NCBI RefSeq assembly: GCF_902635505.1 | Contig: NC_045428.1 | Location: 304,101,107-304,165,106 of the forward strand | Reading direction: 5' to 3' | DNA: 64,000 nt | From: Sarcophilus harrisii | Lineage: Eukaryota > Chordata > Mammalia > Dasyuromorphia > Dasyuridae | Part shown: positions 37,515-46,984 of the stretch, piece after piece | How positions within the stretch are numbered: position 1 is the first letter of the stretch | How the letters are laid out: the number at the start of each line of letters is the position of its first letter | The notes under the pieces: generated by a model | Seen by the model: only the letters and a program-made list of their open reading frames with translations | Told to the model about the DNA's origin: nothing | The model's database searches: none | Program-made: the position numbers and the translations under genes

Positions 37515-37965
37515 TAACATAGTAGAAATGTCACTGGTCTGGCAGTCCAATGATCTGGGTGTAGAATTAGTTCTGCCAAACAGTAGTGTGACCTTGATCA
37601 AAGTATTTCACCTCTGAGGGCCTTCCTTTCCTCACCTCAACATGAGGAAGATTGAATCAGATAAAGACATCTTCCAACTCTGCCACACTATGCTCATGTG
37701 ACAACTTAATGAGAAACACTTAAGAAAATGACCATGGTTAAGAAATTTAAGACACTGGTGATAGAGGGAAATAGGTAAAATTTGGATGATTTATGAAAAC
37801 AAATAGTGGCATATAATCTATTTAAAATGACCTGCAAAGATCATTTCCACCTGTATACTAGATGTACACTTTGTGAATAGTTTGACTCAGTTAAAGAAAA
37901 CCTTGGTTTCAAGTTCTGCCTCCGACACATATATAACTGGCTGTATAACTGTCTTGTCCCCAGGA
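37515..37965 (+). repeat. MIR and tRNA-SINE fragments
   Basis: GTGTGACCTTGATCAAAGTA (37515-37690) is MIR-like. GGTTTCAAGTTCTGCCTCCG (about 37870-37965) is SINE-like. Confidence 0.5.
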
Positions 37966-38099
37966 CAACTTTCTAAGGCTACAATTTGCAGAACAAGTTA
38001 CCTATGTGTGTGGTCTGATGAAACTTTCTTACCTGAAAGCTCAGGAAATCACATACAAAAATATAGTAACTCTTGTGATTGGTAGAATATTGCAACTAC

Positions 38100-38340
38100 A
38101 TGTTCTATGAAATTGGATCAATGATATATTAAGATGTAAGCAATTTATTCAGTAGCTGCAATATGCCAAGTACTTTACAAAAATTCTCTCATTAGATTCT
38201 CACAACCTTGGGAGGTAGGTGCTATTATTATCATCTGTTTTACAGGTGAGGACACTAGTAAGTATGAATTTAAACTCAGGTCCTTCCGTCTTCAGGCCGA
38301 GTTCTACCCACTCTGCTACCCAGCTGCCTTTGCCTGTAGT
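38100..38340 (-). repeat. MIR-type SINE, reverse orientation
   Basis: CAATATGCCAAGTACTTTAC, then TAGATTCTCACAACCTTGGG, CTGTTTTACAGGTGAGGACA and CTCTGCTACCCAGCTGCC. Confidence 0.7.
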
Positions 38341-38524
38341 GAAATTCTGCAGGAGACTAATCTGCAAAATACGGGGGTGGCCCCAAAGTTTTTGTAGTAT
38401 TACATAAAATATGTGATACTAATATTTAGTGTAATGGGTACTTAAACTTAGGTTCAATAATCAATTTTCTTTAGCAAATCCAGATTGCTCTTAAAACTCA
38501 AACACTTAAATAAGAATATATTTT

Positions 38525-38698
38525 AAGAATAGGTTTACAGGGACAGCTAGGCGGCACTGCGATTAGAATAGCAGCCCTGAAGTCAGGAGGACCCAAGTTC
38601 AAATTTGATCTCAGACATTTAACACTTTCTAGCTGTGTGACCCTGAGCAAGTCACTTAACCCCAATTGCCTCAGCAAAAAAAAAAGAATAGGTTTACA
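38525..38698 (+). repeat. tRNA-derived marsupial SINE with 15 bp target duplication
   Basis: The element (38540-38683) is flanked by AAGAATAGGTTTACA at 38525-38539 and 38684-38698. Its body has GGGACAGCTAGGCGGCACTG, CCCTGAAGTCAGGAGGACCC, box-B-like CAAGTTCAAATTTGATC and CCAATTGCCTCAGC plus an A-tail. The intact duplication marks it as relatively recent. Confidence 0.93.
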
Positions 38699-38704
38699 AA
38701 CACG

Positions 38705-38746
38705 ATGAAATTAATCACGTTTCACATGAAACGTGATTAATTTCAT
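38705..38746. repeat. Perfect 20 bp inverted repeat with 2 nt spacer
   Basis: Arm ATGAAATTAATCACGTTTCA (38705-38724) pairs without mismatch with TGAAACGTGATTAATTTCAT (38727-38746). The loop is CA. Confidence 0.96.
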
Positions 38747-39284
38747 TGTATATGGAGTAAAACGTTTTAAAACACATCCCATCCCCCCCAAGTCCACATC
38801 ATTATGAAAACTGCAATTAGCTCAAATGCCGAGTTTGAAACAAAAACAGTATTTTCCTTCCCTAACTGAACAGGCTTTGCAGTGTCCTCCAAAATTCCCT
38901 TACAGCGCTTGAGTTATCTGGATCACACCGGGATTAAATCTTGCCGGTGGCTTTTTTTTTCCCCTTTCAGTCTATCTCAACTTTTTCCTCCAGTGAGACA
39001 AAAGGCGTCGGTGGAGTCCCAGCGTAGGTATCTGAAGGCGGTTTTGCCTCCTAAGCATTCATGTCTTTGTTCTGTAATGGCAGATTTCACAAACGTTTCC
39101 GAGCGCATCCTCGGCTTTCTATTCCACCTGAATGGCAGTGCTGCCAGTGAGCGGCAGAAGACCTACCCCCTAAGGGGTACCACCCCCAAGGAGACAGGAC
39201 GTGGAGGGAGGGGGAATCGAAGAGGGAAAGAGAAACAGATCTAAGTGGTACCAAACTCAGACCCCCCCACGCCCCGGAAAAGCA

Positions 39285-39306
39285 ACACACACACACACAC
39301 ACACAC
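39285..39306. repeat. (AC)n microsatellite
   Basis: It has about 11 AC units at the edge of the CpG island, in MIX23 intron 1. Confidence 0.9.
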
Positions 39307-39646
39307 GCTACCCCCCAAAACCGGCAGGAGGAGGGAGCGAACGAGGGGGAGACACACGCTGGGCTACTCGGCCCCTGAAAGCACGTGTCTCTGCCCGCGC
39401 GTGCACACACGCTCCTTTCCGTCTCTCATTCTGCCTCCGCTCTCTCCCCGGCTGCACAGGAGGGGCGAGTGAGGAGGGGGAGGGAAACACGACCAACCCC
39501 CCTCATTCATGCGCCCCCGGGTCCGAGACTTGCCCGCCTGGGGGATGGGACCGAACGATGCCCCGTCTCCTCGGCGGTGCAGGGCCATCAGCTGCCCCGC
39601 TTCCCCGTATCGCCTTCCCCAAGCCAGCGGGAGTGTGCCGCGGACC

Positions 39647-39709
39647 GGGACCCCGGCCCTCCTTCAGCCCGGGACCCCGGCCCTCCTTCAGCCCGGGACC
39701 CCGGCCCTC
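39647..39709. repeat. 24 bp GC-rich tandem repeat, 2.6 copies
   Basis: The unit is GGGACCCCGGCCCTCCTTCA + GCCC. Copies at 39647-39670, 39671-39694 and 39695-39709 (partial) look identical. It lies inside MIX23 intron 1, about 180 bp from the exon 1 donor. Confidence 0.95.
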
Positions 39710-39889
39710 CAGCTTCCCGCAGACGCCGTCCTCGCCCCTCCGTGACCTCCAGGGGCCCGAGGGAAGGGGCCCCTCTCGCTCCGCTCTTCCGCCCGAGCAG
39801 AGCTCGGCTCGCTCCTCCGGCCCCAGCGGGGACACGGGCCCCGCGGGCTTGGGAAGGTGGGGTGCGCCCGGCGCAAGGAGACTCCTCAC

Positions 39890-39940
39890 CTGGAACTCGG
39901 CGAACTCCTCACAATTCACACCGCCAGTGGGCGCCGACAT
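39890..39940 (-). CDS. MIX23: MIX23 exon 1 (start codon)
   Basis: It encodes 17 codons, MSAPTGGVNCEEFAEFQ, against MAAPSGGVNCEEFAEFQ in human. The donor GTGAGG follows the CAG codon. The start is chosen by family length (144 residues) and by the conserved N-terminus. A further ATG in the same frame at 40058-40060 would add 40 residues without a stop, but this is treated as 5' UTR. Cys10 is the first conserved cysteine. Confidence 0.95.
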
Positions 39941-40060
39941 ATTGGACAGGCGCGAGGACCCCGGCGGAGGCCAATCACAGAGGAGCGAGGCTGTCCGAAG
40001 CAAAGCCTGATCAGAAAATCTGGATTGGGTCCAGAAGGAAGGCTCAAACTCGGAGGGCAT

Positions 40061-40876
40061 CTTTGCTTGTTATTCCCCTCTTATACCCTCTCGTCTCTGG
40101 GTCTTCCGTTATCTCTTTCCCCCGCGTCCTTCAAATCTTGTCTGTCTTCACCTTTGTTGAGCTTCTGATCACCTTGATTTTGTGTCTGGCAATGTTGCTG
40201 AGTGATTTATTTAAAGTCACAAACAAAAAGTTGAATTCCTGTCACACTACACGAACACGCAGGCATGAGGGAAGAGTAAATGTCAATGTATATTATACAT
40301 AACATGAAAAGTGTGCAGTTGGATCTCCTCCACTTTCATATATAACAGTGCTAAGGACTTAGTGCAAAAAAAAGTCCCTTAATAAAGAGATGCGATATGC
40401 CATCTATAAGGCTCAAAAATTATGTTATAGTTGGAAAGAACATGAGCATCCAATCCGGATGAAACAACTTCCCTCTTCTCCGATACTTTCCATCCCAATA
40501 ATTCCTTTATTCAGCTTGTCTTCCTATAGTCCTAGATGCATTGTCCTTCTTCTTTGTTTTTCCTATCTCATGCGTTTCTATTTCAAGATTTCTTTCTCTC
40601 AATTATTCTTTCTATATCCTCAGTCTTTCCACTTCAATTTGATTCTTCGCTTTCCCTCCATGCTCACACTGTTAATAATTTTAAAAAACTGTATTGATCT
40701 TTTAAAAAGTGTGAGCTTCTCCAATTCCTTAGATCTCATCTGTAAAATGAGGGTAACAATCTTTTAAGCCATTTATGTTATTATGACTGTATTGAAGAAC
40801 TTGAAAATACTTTTTTCTTGTTATAATTTTGAGGTTGAAAGGAACCTTTGATGAGGATCTACATAGGGCAAGAAGT
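40061..40876. other. MIX23-FAM162A intergenic, first part, nothing recognised
   Basis: Pyrimidine-rich sequence near 40460-40680 produces a long but compositional open frame. No family was recognised. Confidence 0.4.
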
Positions 40877-41605
40877 TGTGGGAACCTCCTTCTGGCGGAG
40901 CGGGTCCTTCCTAAATGAATTTATGAACCCAAAAACTTAAAGTGGCAAAAGAGGTTTATTATTGGCATTGGGAAGTCAGCCTTTTCTAGAAAGATTAAGT
41001 TCCTTGGTGGCAAAGTTCTGACAGAGGGATATAAAGTTTTTAGCAGAAAAATCCTATCCTAGCAGAGAAAGTGAATAAGGTCTTCTTAGGGAAATAAGAG
41101 AGAGAGATAAAGAGAGAGTAACACTGAAAGAAAATGTCTTTCAGTGGACAGGGAGTCCCTCACAGGTAGCTATGCCAAGGGAGGTTCCTTTGCCTGACAT
41201 GATTCCTGCTTTGAGGTCCTCTGCTGCCTCCTTTTATAATTGAAACCTTGGCTAGAAGCTGGGGGCAGCTCTTGGTGGGGGCTGGGAGCAGTTTGAGCTG
41301 GAATCAGACCTAAATCTTTCAATAGAAGTTTCAATTGAATGAGATCACTACCCCAGGTCTAGATTTCCAGTAGACTGGGACAACTTACTGGGAGTGGTTC
41401 TGAGCTAATTTTCAACTCAATCTCCATTTCCTGCTAGGGCTAAGTAGGAGTGGTCCTGGACTCAACTAGACCCACCCAGATAACAGAATGAAAAAAACTT
41501 TATCTTGATTCCCTGGGACAGGTCTCTCAGGGGAGAGCTGAGCGGTCCCCCCAAAGTCAGAGAGAAGGAAAGAGAGAGTTTTGGGGCCTCTCCGTCACCT
41601 TGACA
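40877..41605 (-). mobile_element. Solo LTR fossil between MIX23 and FAM162A
   Basis: Read on the - strand it starts TGTCAAGGTGACGG and ends GGTTCCCACA. A TATA box (TATAAAAG, 41231-41238) precedes an AATAAA (40955-40960) by about 280 bp, the normal LTR layout. No internal retroviral region is attached. The element at 455-830 belongs to the same family and orientation. Exact ends are uncertain by a few bases and no clear target duplication was seen. Confidence 0.65.
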
Positions 41606-42144
41606 AGTCATATTTAAATACTTATTAAAAGACTATTGTACAAAGCATTGGTGAAAGATAAAAGCCAGTATCTCTTCTCAAAGGAGCTTGAAGTTTAATT
41701 GGAGGAAACAAAATATAAACAAGTTATCTATCAAATAAATTAGAAATAATTAACAAAGGGAAAGTATTAAAGTTAAGGGGGCTCAGGAAAAGTTTTCTGT
41801 GGAAGGTTAGTTAATATAGCTAATATTTGAAGGAAGTAAGAAGAGAGATGAGTGGAAAGCAAATTCCAAGCAAATTCACCAAGCTAGTGAAAATGCCCAG
41901 AATTGGGAGATGGAGCATCTTCATAGGAACCAAAAGGAAGCCAGTATTATTGGTTCACAAGGTACATGATGGGACTTATGATGAAAGAATATTGGAAAGA
42001 TAGAAGGGGGATGTTATAAAGGACTTTGAACAACAAATGATTTTATATCTGGTCCCAGAGGTGGGCAATACGAAGCATCTTCACAGGAACCAAAAGGAAA
42101 CCAGTATTATTGGTTCACAAGGTACATGATGGGACTTATGATGA
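41606..42144 (-). mobile_element. CR1-superfamily (L2/L3-like) LINE remnant with a 160 bp tandem duplication
   Basis: The region begins with a dispersed-repeat end (GCCAGTATCTCTTCTCAAAG). Two copies of a 160 bp unit follow (41915-42074 and 42075-42234, the second entering the macro-array). Both carry TCATGTACC-type and CCAGTATTATTGGTTCACAA text. Differences between the two are few, so the duplication is fairly recent. Confidence 0.6.
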
Positions 42145-44708
42145 AAGAATATTGGAAAGATGGAAGGGGGATGTTATAAAGGACTTTGAACAACAAACAA
42201 TTTTATATCTGGTCCCAGAGATGGGCAATATGGAGCCACTGGGATTTATTCAGCTAGGTAGGGACATACTAAGCCCTGTGCTTTTGGTAGCTGAGGATTG
42301 ATTCTAACAGGGAAAGGCAGAGAGAACAAACAGCAACCAAGTATAAGGTATTGAGAGAAAACCAGAATAGACCTTGGCAGCAGTAGAGGGGAGAAGAGGG
42401 TTTATTTCGAAATTCAAAGTCAACAAACTTTGGCAACAGATTAGATAAAGGGAAGGATATAAGAGAATGAGAGGTTCAGGATGAAACCTAAGCTGTAAAC
42501 AGCCTGGGTGATTTAAGAGAATATACCCAACATGGACTGGCAAATTAGGAAAAGGGATGGGTTTAAAAAGAAAGATAATGAATTCAGTTTTGGACATGCT
42601 GAGTTCAAGATGTCAAAAAGGCAGCACCTACGATTAGAAGATATGCAAATAAGGTCCACAAATATTAAGTCAATTTGGAGAGCATTAAGTTTATGAAGAA
42701 GTCAGACATTTATCTATATTCTCCAGTGCCCAGTTGGGCTCCTCAGTAGATGAATAGGTACATGTGTCTTTCATGAATTAAGGCTCAAACTGTCTCTAAA
42801 TTAAGTAAATCATTCATTGGAATAAGGCATTCAACAAGCCCTTTTCCATAAAGGAGTCACATCCATTATGAGTCACATCAGCTAGGGGCTAGGGTGTGAT
42901 TGATGCTAATAGGGTGCAAAGTTACAATCTTCTGGGAGCTGGACTGTGATCGATTAGTTCAGCTCAGTGGTTTTATCTGAGAGGTCTTGAGCATTGTCCT
43001 ACCAAGGACAATCCTGGTCAATCTTGTGAACCCACTTATTAAAAGACTTTAAAAAAAAAAACCAAATTCTTATTAAGAAGAACCCACTTTGCAAGGGAGG
43101 GACTCTTCTGAAGTTCAGAGAAGTTGTGACTTGCCCATGATTACACAGATGCTGAGTGGCAGTCTACCCGATTCCAAGTATAGCACTTTATCCCTTATGT
43201 CAATCATCTACCCAGATCTCCTCATTTGACAGATGAGGAAACCGAGGACACTCAGAGAAGGAAGATGATTTGTCGGCTTTGTCTTGATATTGATAAAAAG
43301 TAGCCGATTTTAAACAATTTTACCTCTCTGTATCATTATCAGCGCAATACCTCGCCCATAGTATTTCATATAAGAATATTGGAAAGATGGAAGGGGGATG
43401 CTATAAAGGACTTTGAACAACAAACGATTTTATATCTGGTCCCAGAGGTGGGCAATATGGAGCCACTGGGATTTATTCAGCTAGGTAGGGACATACTAAG
43501 CCCTGTGCTTTTGGTAGCTGAGGATTGATTCTAACAGGGAAAGGCAGAGAGAACAAACAGCAACCAAGTATAAGGTATTGAGAGAAAGCCAGAATAGACC
43601 TTGGCAGCAGTAGAGGGGAGAAGAGGGTTTATTTCGAAATTCAAAGTCAACAAACTTGGCAACAGATTAGATAAAGGGAAGGATATAAGAGAGTGAGAGG
43701 TTCAGGATGAAACCTAAGCTGTAACCAGCCTGGGTGATTTGAGAGAATATACCCAACATGGATTGTCAATTTAGGAAAAGGGATGGGTTTAAAAAGAAAG
43801 ATAATGAATTCAGTTTTGGACATGCTGAGTTCAAGATGTCAAAAAGGCAGCACCTACGATTAGAAGATATGCAAATAAGGTCCACAAATATTAAGTCAAT
43901 TTGGAGAGCATTAAGTTTATGAAGAAGTCAGACATTTATCTATATTCTCCAGTGCCCAGTTGGGCTCCTCAGTAGATGAATAGGTACATGTGTCTTTCAT
44001 GAATTAAGGCTCAAACTGTCTCTAAATTGAGTAAATCATTCATTGGAATAAGGCATTCAACAAGCCCTTTTCCATGAAGGAGTCACATCCATTATGAGTC
44101 ACATCAGCTAGGGGCTAGGGTGTGATTGATGCTAATAGGGTGCAAAGTCACAATCTTCTGGGAGCTGGACTGTGATCGATTAGTTCAGCTCAGTGGTTTT
44201 ATCTGAGAGGTCTTGAGCATTGTCCTACCAAGGACAATCCTGGTCAATCTTACTTGTGAACCCACTTATTAAAAGACTTTAAAAAAAAAATTCTTATTAA
44301 GAAGAACCCACTCTGCAAGGGAGGGACTCTTCTGAAGTTCAGAGAAGTTGTGACTTGCCCATGATTACACAGATGCTGAGTGGCAGTCTATAGCACTTTA
44401 TCCCTTACGTCAATCATCTACCCAGATCTCCTCATTTGACAGAGGAGGAAACCGAGGACACTCAGAGAAGCAAGATGATTTGTCGGCTTTGTCTTGATAC
44501 TGATAAAAAGTAGCCGATTTTAAACAATTTTACCTCTCTGTATCATTATCAGCACAATACCTCGCCCATAGTATTTCATATAAGAATATTGGAAAGATGC
44601 AAGGGGGATGTTATAAAGGACTTTGAACAACAAACGATTTTATATCTGGTCCCAGAGGTGGGCAATATGGAGCCACTGGGATTTATTCAGCTAGGTAGGG
44701 ACATCCTA
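42145..44708. repeat. 1.2 kb macro-tandem array, 2.1 copies
   Basis: Copy 1 is 42145-43371 (1227 bp), copy 2 is 43372-44581 (1210 bp) and a partial copy 3 is 44582-44708. All begin AAGAATATTGGAAAGATG. Copies differ by scattered substitutions and short indels, roughly 2 percent by eye. Each unit holds a - strand CR1/L2-like LINE segment (CTTGGCAGCAGTAGAGGGG, CAGTTTTGGACATGCTGAG), an unrecognised segment and a reverse MIR piece (GTTGTGACTTGCCCATGATT). It lies in the intergenic space between two divergent promoters. Confidence 0.93.
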
Positions 44709-45049
44709 AGGTGGTGGTAAAAAGCGAAGCTTCTTTTAAAAGAATTGTTCACTTTAGCAGCATCGATATAAGTTCAAAGAATGATGAATGGAGATCCCTA
44801 GCTGAGCGTACCATTTGCTGATAGTCCAGCATACAAAAACTAGTGCTAGAGCTGTCAAATCCTACTGTGTGCCAGGGACTGGCCTTGCCCTCAAGGAACC
44901 AGTGACCTAAAGGAGGAAACAAAACGCAAAAAGCTGCGTGCCAACCAGATAACAGAATTAAAAGACGGAACCAAGGTATTGAGTCTCAGGCCAGCGCTTT
45001 TTCCAGGAGGAAATCTTGTCTCTGATCCATTTCTAAAAAGGCAGGCAGT
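44709..45049. other. Unrecognised sequence upstream of FAM162A
   Basis: It contains a dispersed-repeat scrap (CTACTGTGTGCCAGGGACTG, then CTTGCCCTCAAGGAACCAG near 44858-44906). Nothing else is firm. Confidence 0.4.
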
Positions 45050-45568
45050 TTGGGGAGAAAAAAGAAACGCAGCAGCAGCAGCAGCGGCAGCAGCAGCAGG
45101 AGCAGCGGCAGCAGCAGCAGGAGCAGCGGCAGCAGCAGCAGGAGCAGCGGCAGCAGCAGCAGGAGCAGCGGCAGCAGCAGCAGGAGCAGCGGCAGCAGCA
45201 GCAGCAGCAGCGGCAGCAGCAGCAGCAGCAGCGGCAGCAGCAGCAGCAGCAGCGGCAGCAGGAGCAGCAGCGGCAGCGGCAGCAGCAGCAGCAGCAGCAA
45301 AATGAGACCAAAGTACGAGCCAGAACCCAGGCATCTGCTACGTGCCAGGGCGGAGCAGCCCATGCAGCCCCCGCGCAGAGCGCTCCTCCTCCTCCTCCCC
45401 CCGCCCGCTAGGAGACCACGTGGGGGGAGCAGGGCAGAGCAGGCGGCGGCGCGGCCAGCTCGGGCTTGCGTCACTGGGTCCTCGATGACTTTGAGGCTAC
45501 TCCGAGCTGGCAACCCGCTGCAAACTCGGCTGCTCGGCGAAGCGGCAGGACGTCCCCTCCCGGGCGCT
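45050..45568 (+). other. In-frame open extension upstream of FAM162A start
   Basis: From the ATG at 45050 the frame stays open for 173 codons and joins the FAM162A ATG at 45569 without a stop. It begins MGRKKKR, then runs as serine-rich heptads (SSSRSSG) through the triplet repeat. An Arg/Pro/Ala-rich GC segment follows. Human FAM162A starts at MGSLSGLRLAAG, so this is most likely untranslated promoter or 5' UTR, with openness forced by repeat composition. Translation is unproven. Confidence 0.4.
45069..45299. repeat. AGC/CAG triplet repeat with 21 bp higher-order units
   Basis: It contains 77 consecutive triplets. In the AGC frame the pattern is five copies of SSSRSSG (21 bp) and then three of SSSSSSG, with short irregular ends. 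Interruptions are GGC and AGG triplets. Other frames read as Ala- or Gln-rich, and CTG-type (Leu, Cys, Ala) on the - strand. All six frames are stop-free across the array. It lies about 270 bp upstream of the FAM162A start codon. Confidence 0.97.
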
Positions 45569-46200
45569 ATGGGGAGCTTGCGCGGCCTGCGCCTGGCGGC
45601 GGGTGAGACCCGGGGCGGTGGCGGGGGAGGAGGGCGGACGCGTAACCCCCCCCCCCCCCCGGAGCCGGCCCTCCGCCGCTGCTGCCTGAGGGGAGGGGGC
45701 GGGAGCTCCGCAGCAGGGAGCCCCGAAGACCACCCGGCTTACCCGCCGCCCCCCCCCCCCCAGCCGGCCCGCATCCCGCCCGCAGGGGCCTCGCCGGCGC
45801 GCTGGATCCCCGGCTGCCGCCTATGCCGCCGCCGCCGCCGCGGGCAGGTGGCTTACCTTCTGCCTCGCTGAAGCAGAGGGGCTCCGGGGGCGGAGCGGCG
45901 CGTGCCCTTTGCTGGGGTCGCCCTCCAGAGAATCGTGTCCCTTTGCTGAGCCGCTTCTCCGGGGTACCCGGGAAGGGTCTTCTGCGGTGCTGAAACCTTC
46001 GTCATCCCGATGGGATAAAGGAGGGGGCGGGGGGAGGATATCTAGAAGGGTATAGAAGTCTTCCCAATTCAGAAGTAGAGGGCGAAGGGATAGGGCGGGG
46101 GGCGAGCGTAAGGGGGAGAGGGCCTCGGAAGGGCCGACAGGCTCCGTATCCCTAACGAAGGAAGAGCAGGTCGGAAAAGTAGAGGCGGGAGGAAGGTGAG
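45300..46200. promoter_or_regulatory. FAM162A: CpG island / promoter of FAM162A
   Basis: CpG- and GC-rich sequence spans exon 1. Motifs upstream of the start include ACGTG cores at 45340-45344 and within CCACGTGG at 45416-45423, and a CRE/AP-1-like TGCGTCA at 45467-45473. FAM162A (HGTD-P) is known as a HIF-1 target, and ACGTG is the hypoxia-response core, so these are candidate HIF sites (inference). C-runs lie at 45646-45660 and about 45750-45761, and a GCC run near 45825-45842. No TATA box was seen. Confidence 0.7.
45569..45602 (+). CDS. FAM162A: FAM162A exon 1 (start codon, partial gene)
   Basis: It encodes MGSLRGLRLAAG up to the first base of the last codon and then a GTGAGA donor. Human FAM162A starts MGSLSGLRLAAG and also breaks here. 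FAM162A is a small mitochondrial membrane protein of the UPF0389 family. It is hypoxia-induced and linked to apoptosis and respiration. Only the short, basic N-terminus is encoded here; the remaining exons must lie beyond 64000 or were missed. Its place after CSTA and MIX23, on the + strand, matches human gene order. The short length of the match is the main limit, but synteny supports it strongly. Confidence 0.88.
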
Positions 46201-46444
46201 GGGAAAGGAGGAGGAAAGCGAGCAACAAATACTTATGACGAAGTCTGGATCGGATAGATCCACCCATAAACCGGAAACAATAGATTAACATTTTTATTTA
46301 TTTTATTTTTATTTTTTTTAAAGAATGAAGGGCTTGAATTCAGCATCCAGGGCTTGTGTTTAGTCGTTAGTTCCTGGTCACCTGGACTGTGCGATCGGGT
46401 TGTGAAATGGGCACACATGTTCGGAGGAGTAAGGGGGGCAATCA

Positions 46445-46555
46445 GACTTAAGTGACTTGCCTAGGGTCACCCAGCGGGGATGTGCTTATCGGGATCCGAC
46501 CTCAGGCTCGCCTGCCTTCGGGGCCGGTGTTCCATCTAACTGCCCCGGTCTTGTT
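46445..46555 (-). repeat. MIR-type SINE, reverse orientation
   Basis: TTAAGTGACTTGCCTAGGGT, then GATCCGACCTCAGGCTCGCC and TTCCATCTAACTGCCCC. It is unusually GC-rich, close to the CpG island. The following 46560-46980 was not recognised. Confidence 0.65.
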
Positions 46556-46984
46556 TTGCTTAGATTAGATATGTATTGTGGGTTTTTTTTTTTTTTTTAT
46601 AGGAAAAAGGTCCTGCATAAATTATTCTCTTTTGCAATATTTTTAGAAATAAATCCAAGGAATAAGTGTTGTGATGTTCTCAAGATAAAGAACTGCATAG
46701 ATGCTCAAGTGAAACGTGTATGTTCAGTTCTTAAGCAAAAGTTGTGTAGAGATAAGACCCAACTGATCCTGATCAAACCATTTCTGGTCTTGTATCCTTG
46801 TCTCCAGGGGCACCTTTTTTTTAGAAAGGCCTTGACGAGCTCTCCAGTATAGACCAGCGCAACCAGGAAAATGATTATAGGGAACAAAGCATTGGATAAG
46901 GGAATTGCTTGTAGGGCTAGGATACAATAAGGAGAACATCAGAAATAAGTAGAACTGTTACAAAATCACAGAGGGAATTCCATT

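Larger units (their letters stand above)
39240..40060. promoter_or_regulatory. MIX23: CpG island at MIX23 5' end
   Basis: G+C- and CpG-dense sequence surrounds MIX23 exon 1, in strong contrast to the AT-rich flanks. CCAAT motifs occur as ATTGG at 39941-39945 (directly before the start codon on the - strand), CCAAT at 39971-39975 and ATTGG at 40024-40028. There is no TATA box, as expected for a housekeeping promoter. The start site is inferred to lie between about 39950 and 40060. Confidence 0.75.

Noticed and set aside
39201-40302. Several long + strand and - strand frames in the MIX23 CpG island (up to 305 residues)
   Set aside because: GC-rich sequence lacks stops by chance. They are Pro/Ala/Arg-rich, unconserved in kind and overlap MIX23 exon 1 and its promoter.
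40390-40767. 125-residue + strand frame rich in Ser, Phe and Leu
   Set aside because: The pyrimidine-rich composition explains it. No domain or splice context.
44745-44830. Possible U6 snRNA pseudogene (TTGTTCACTTTAGCAGCATC against the U6 5' end)
   Set aside because: Only the first 20 or so bases resemble U6. The rest cannot be aligned convincingly by eye. A covariance-model search would settle it.
44986-45513. Long - strand frames (Leu-, Ala- or Cys-rich, 90-175 residues) over the triplet repeat
   Set aside because: All six frames are stop-free across the AGC/CAG array for compositional reasons. There is no family resemblance outside the repeat.
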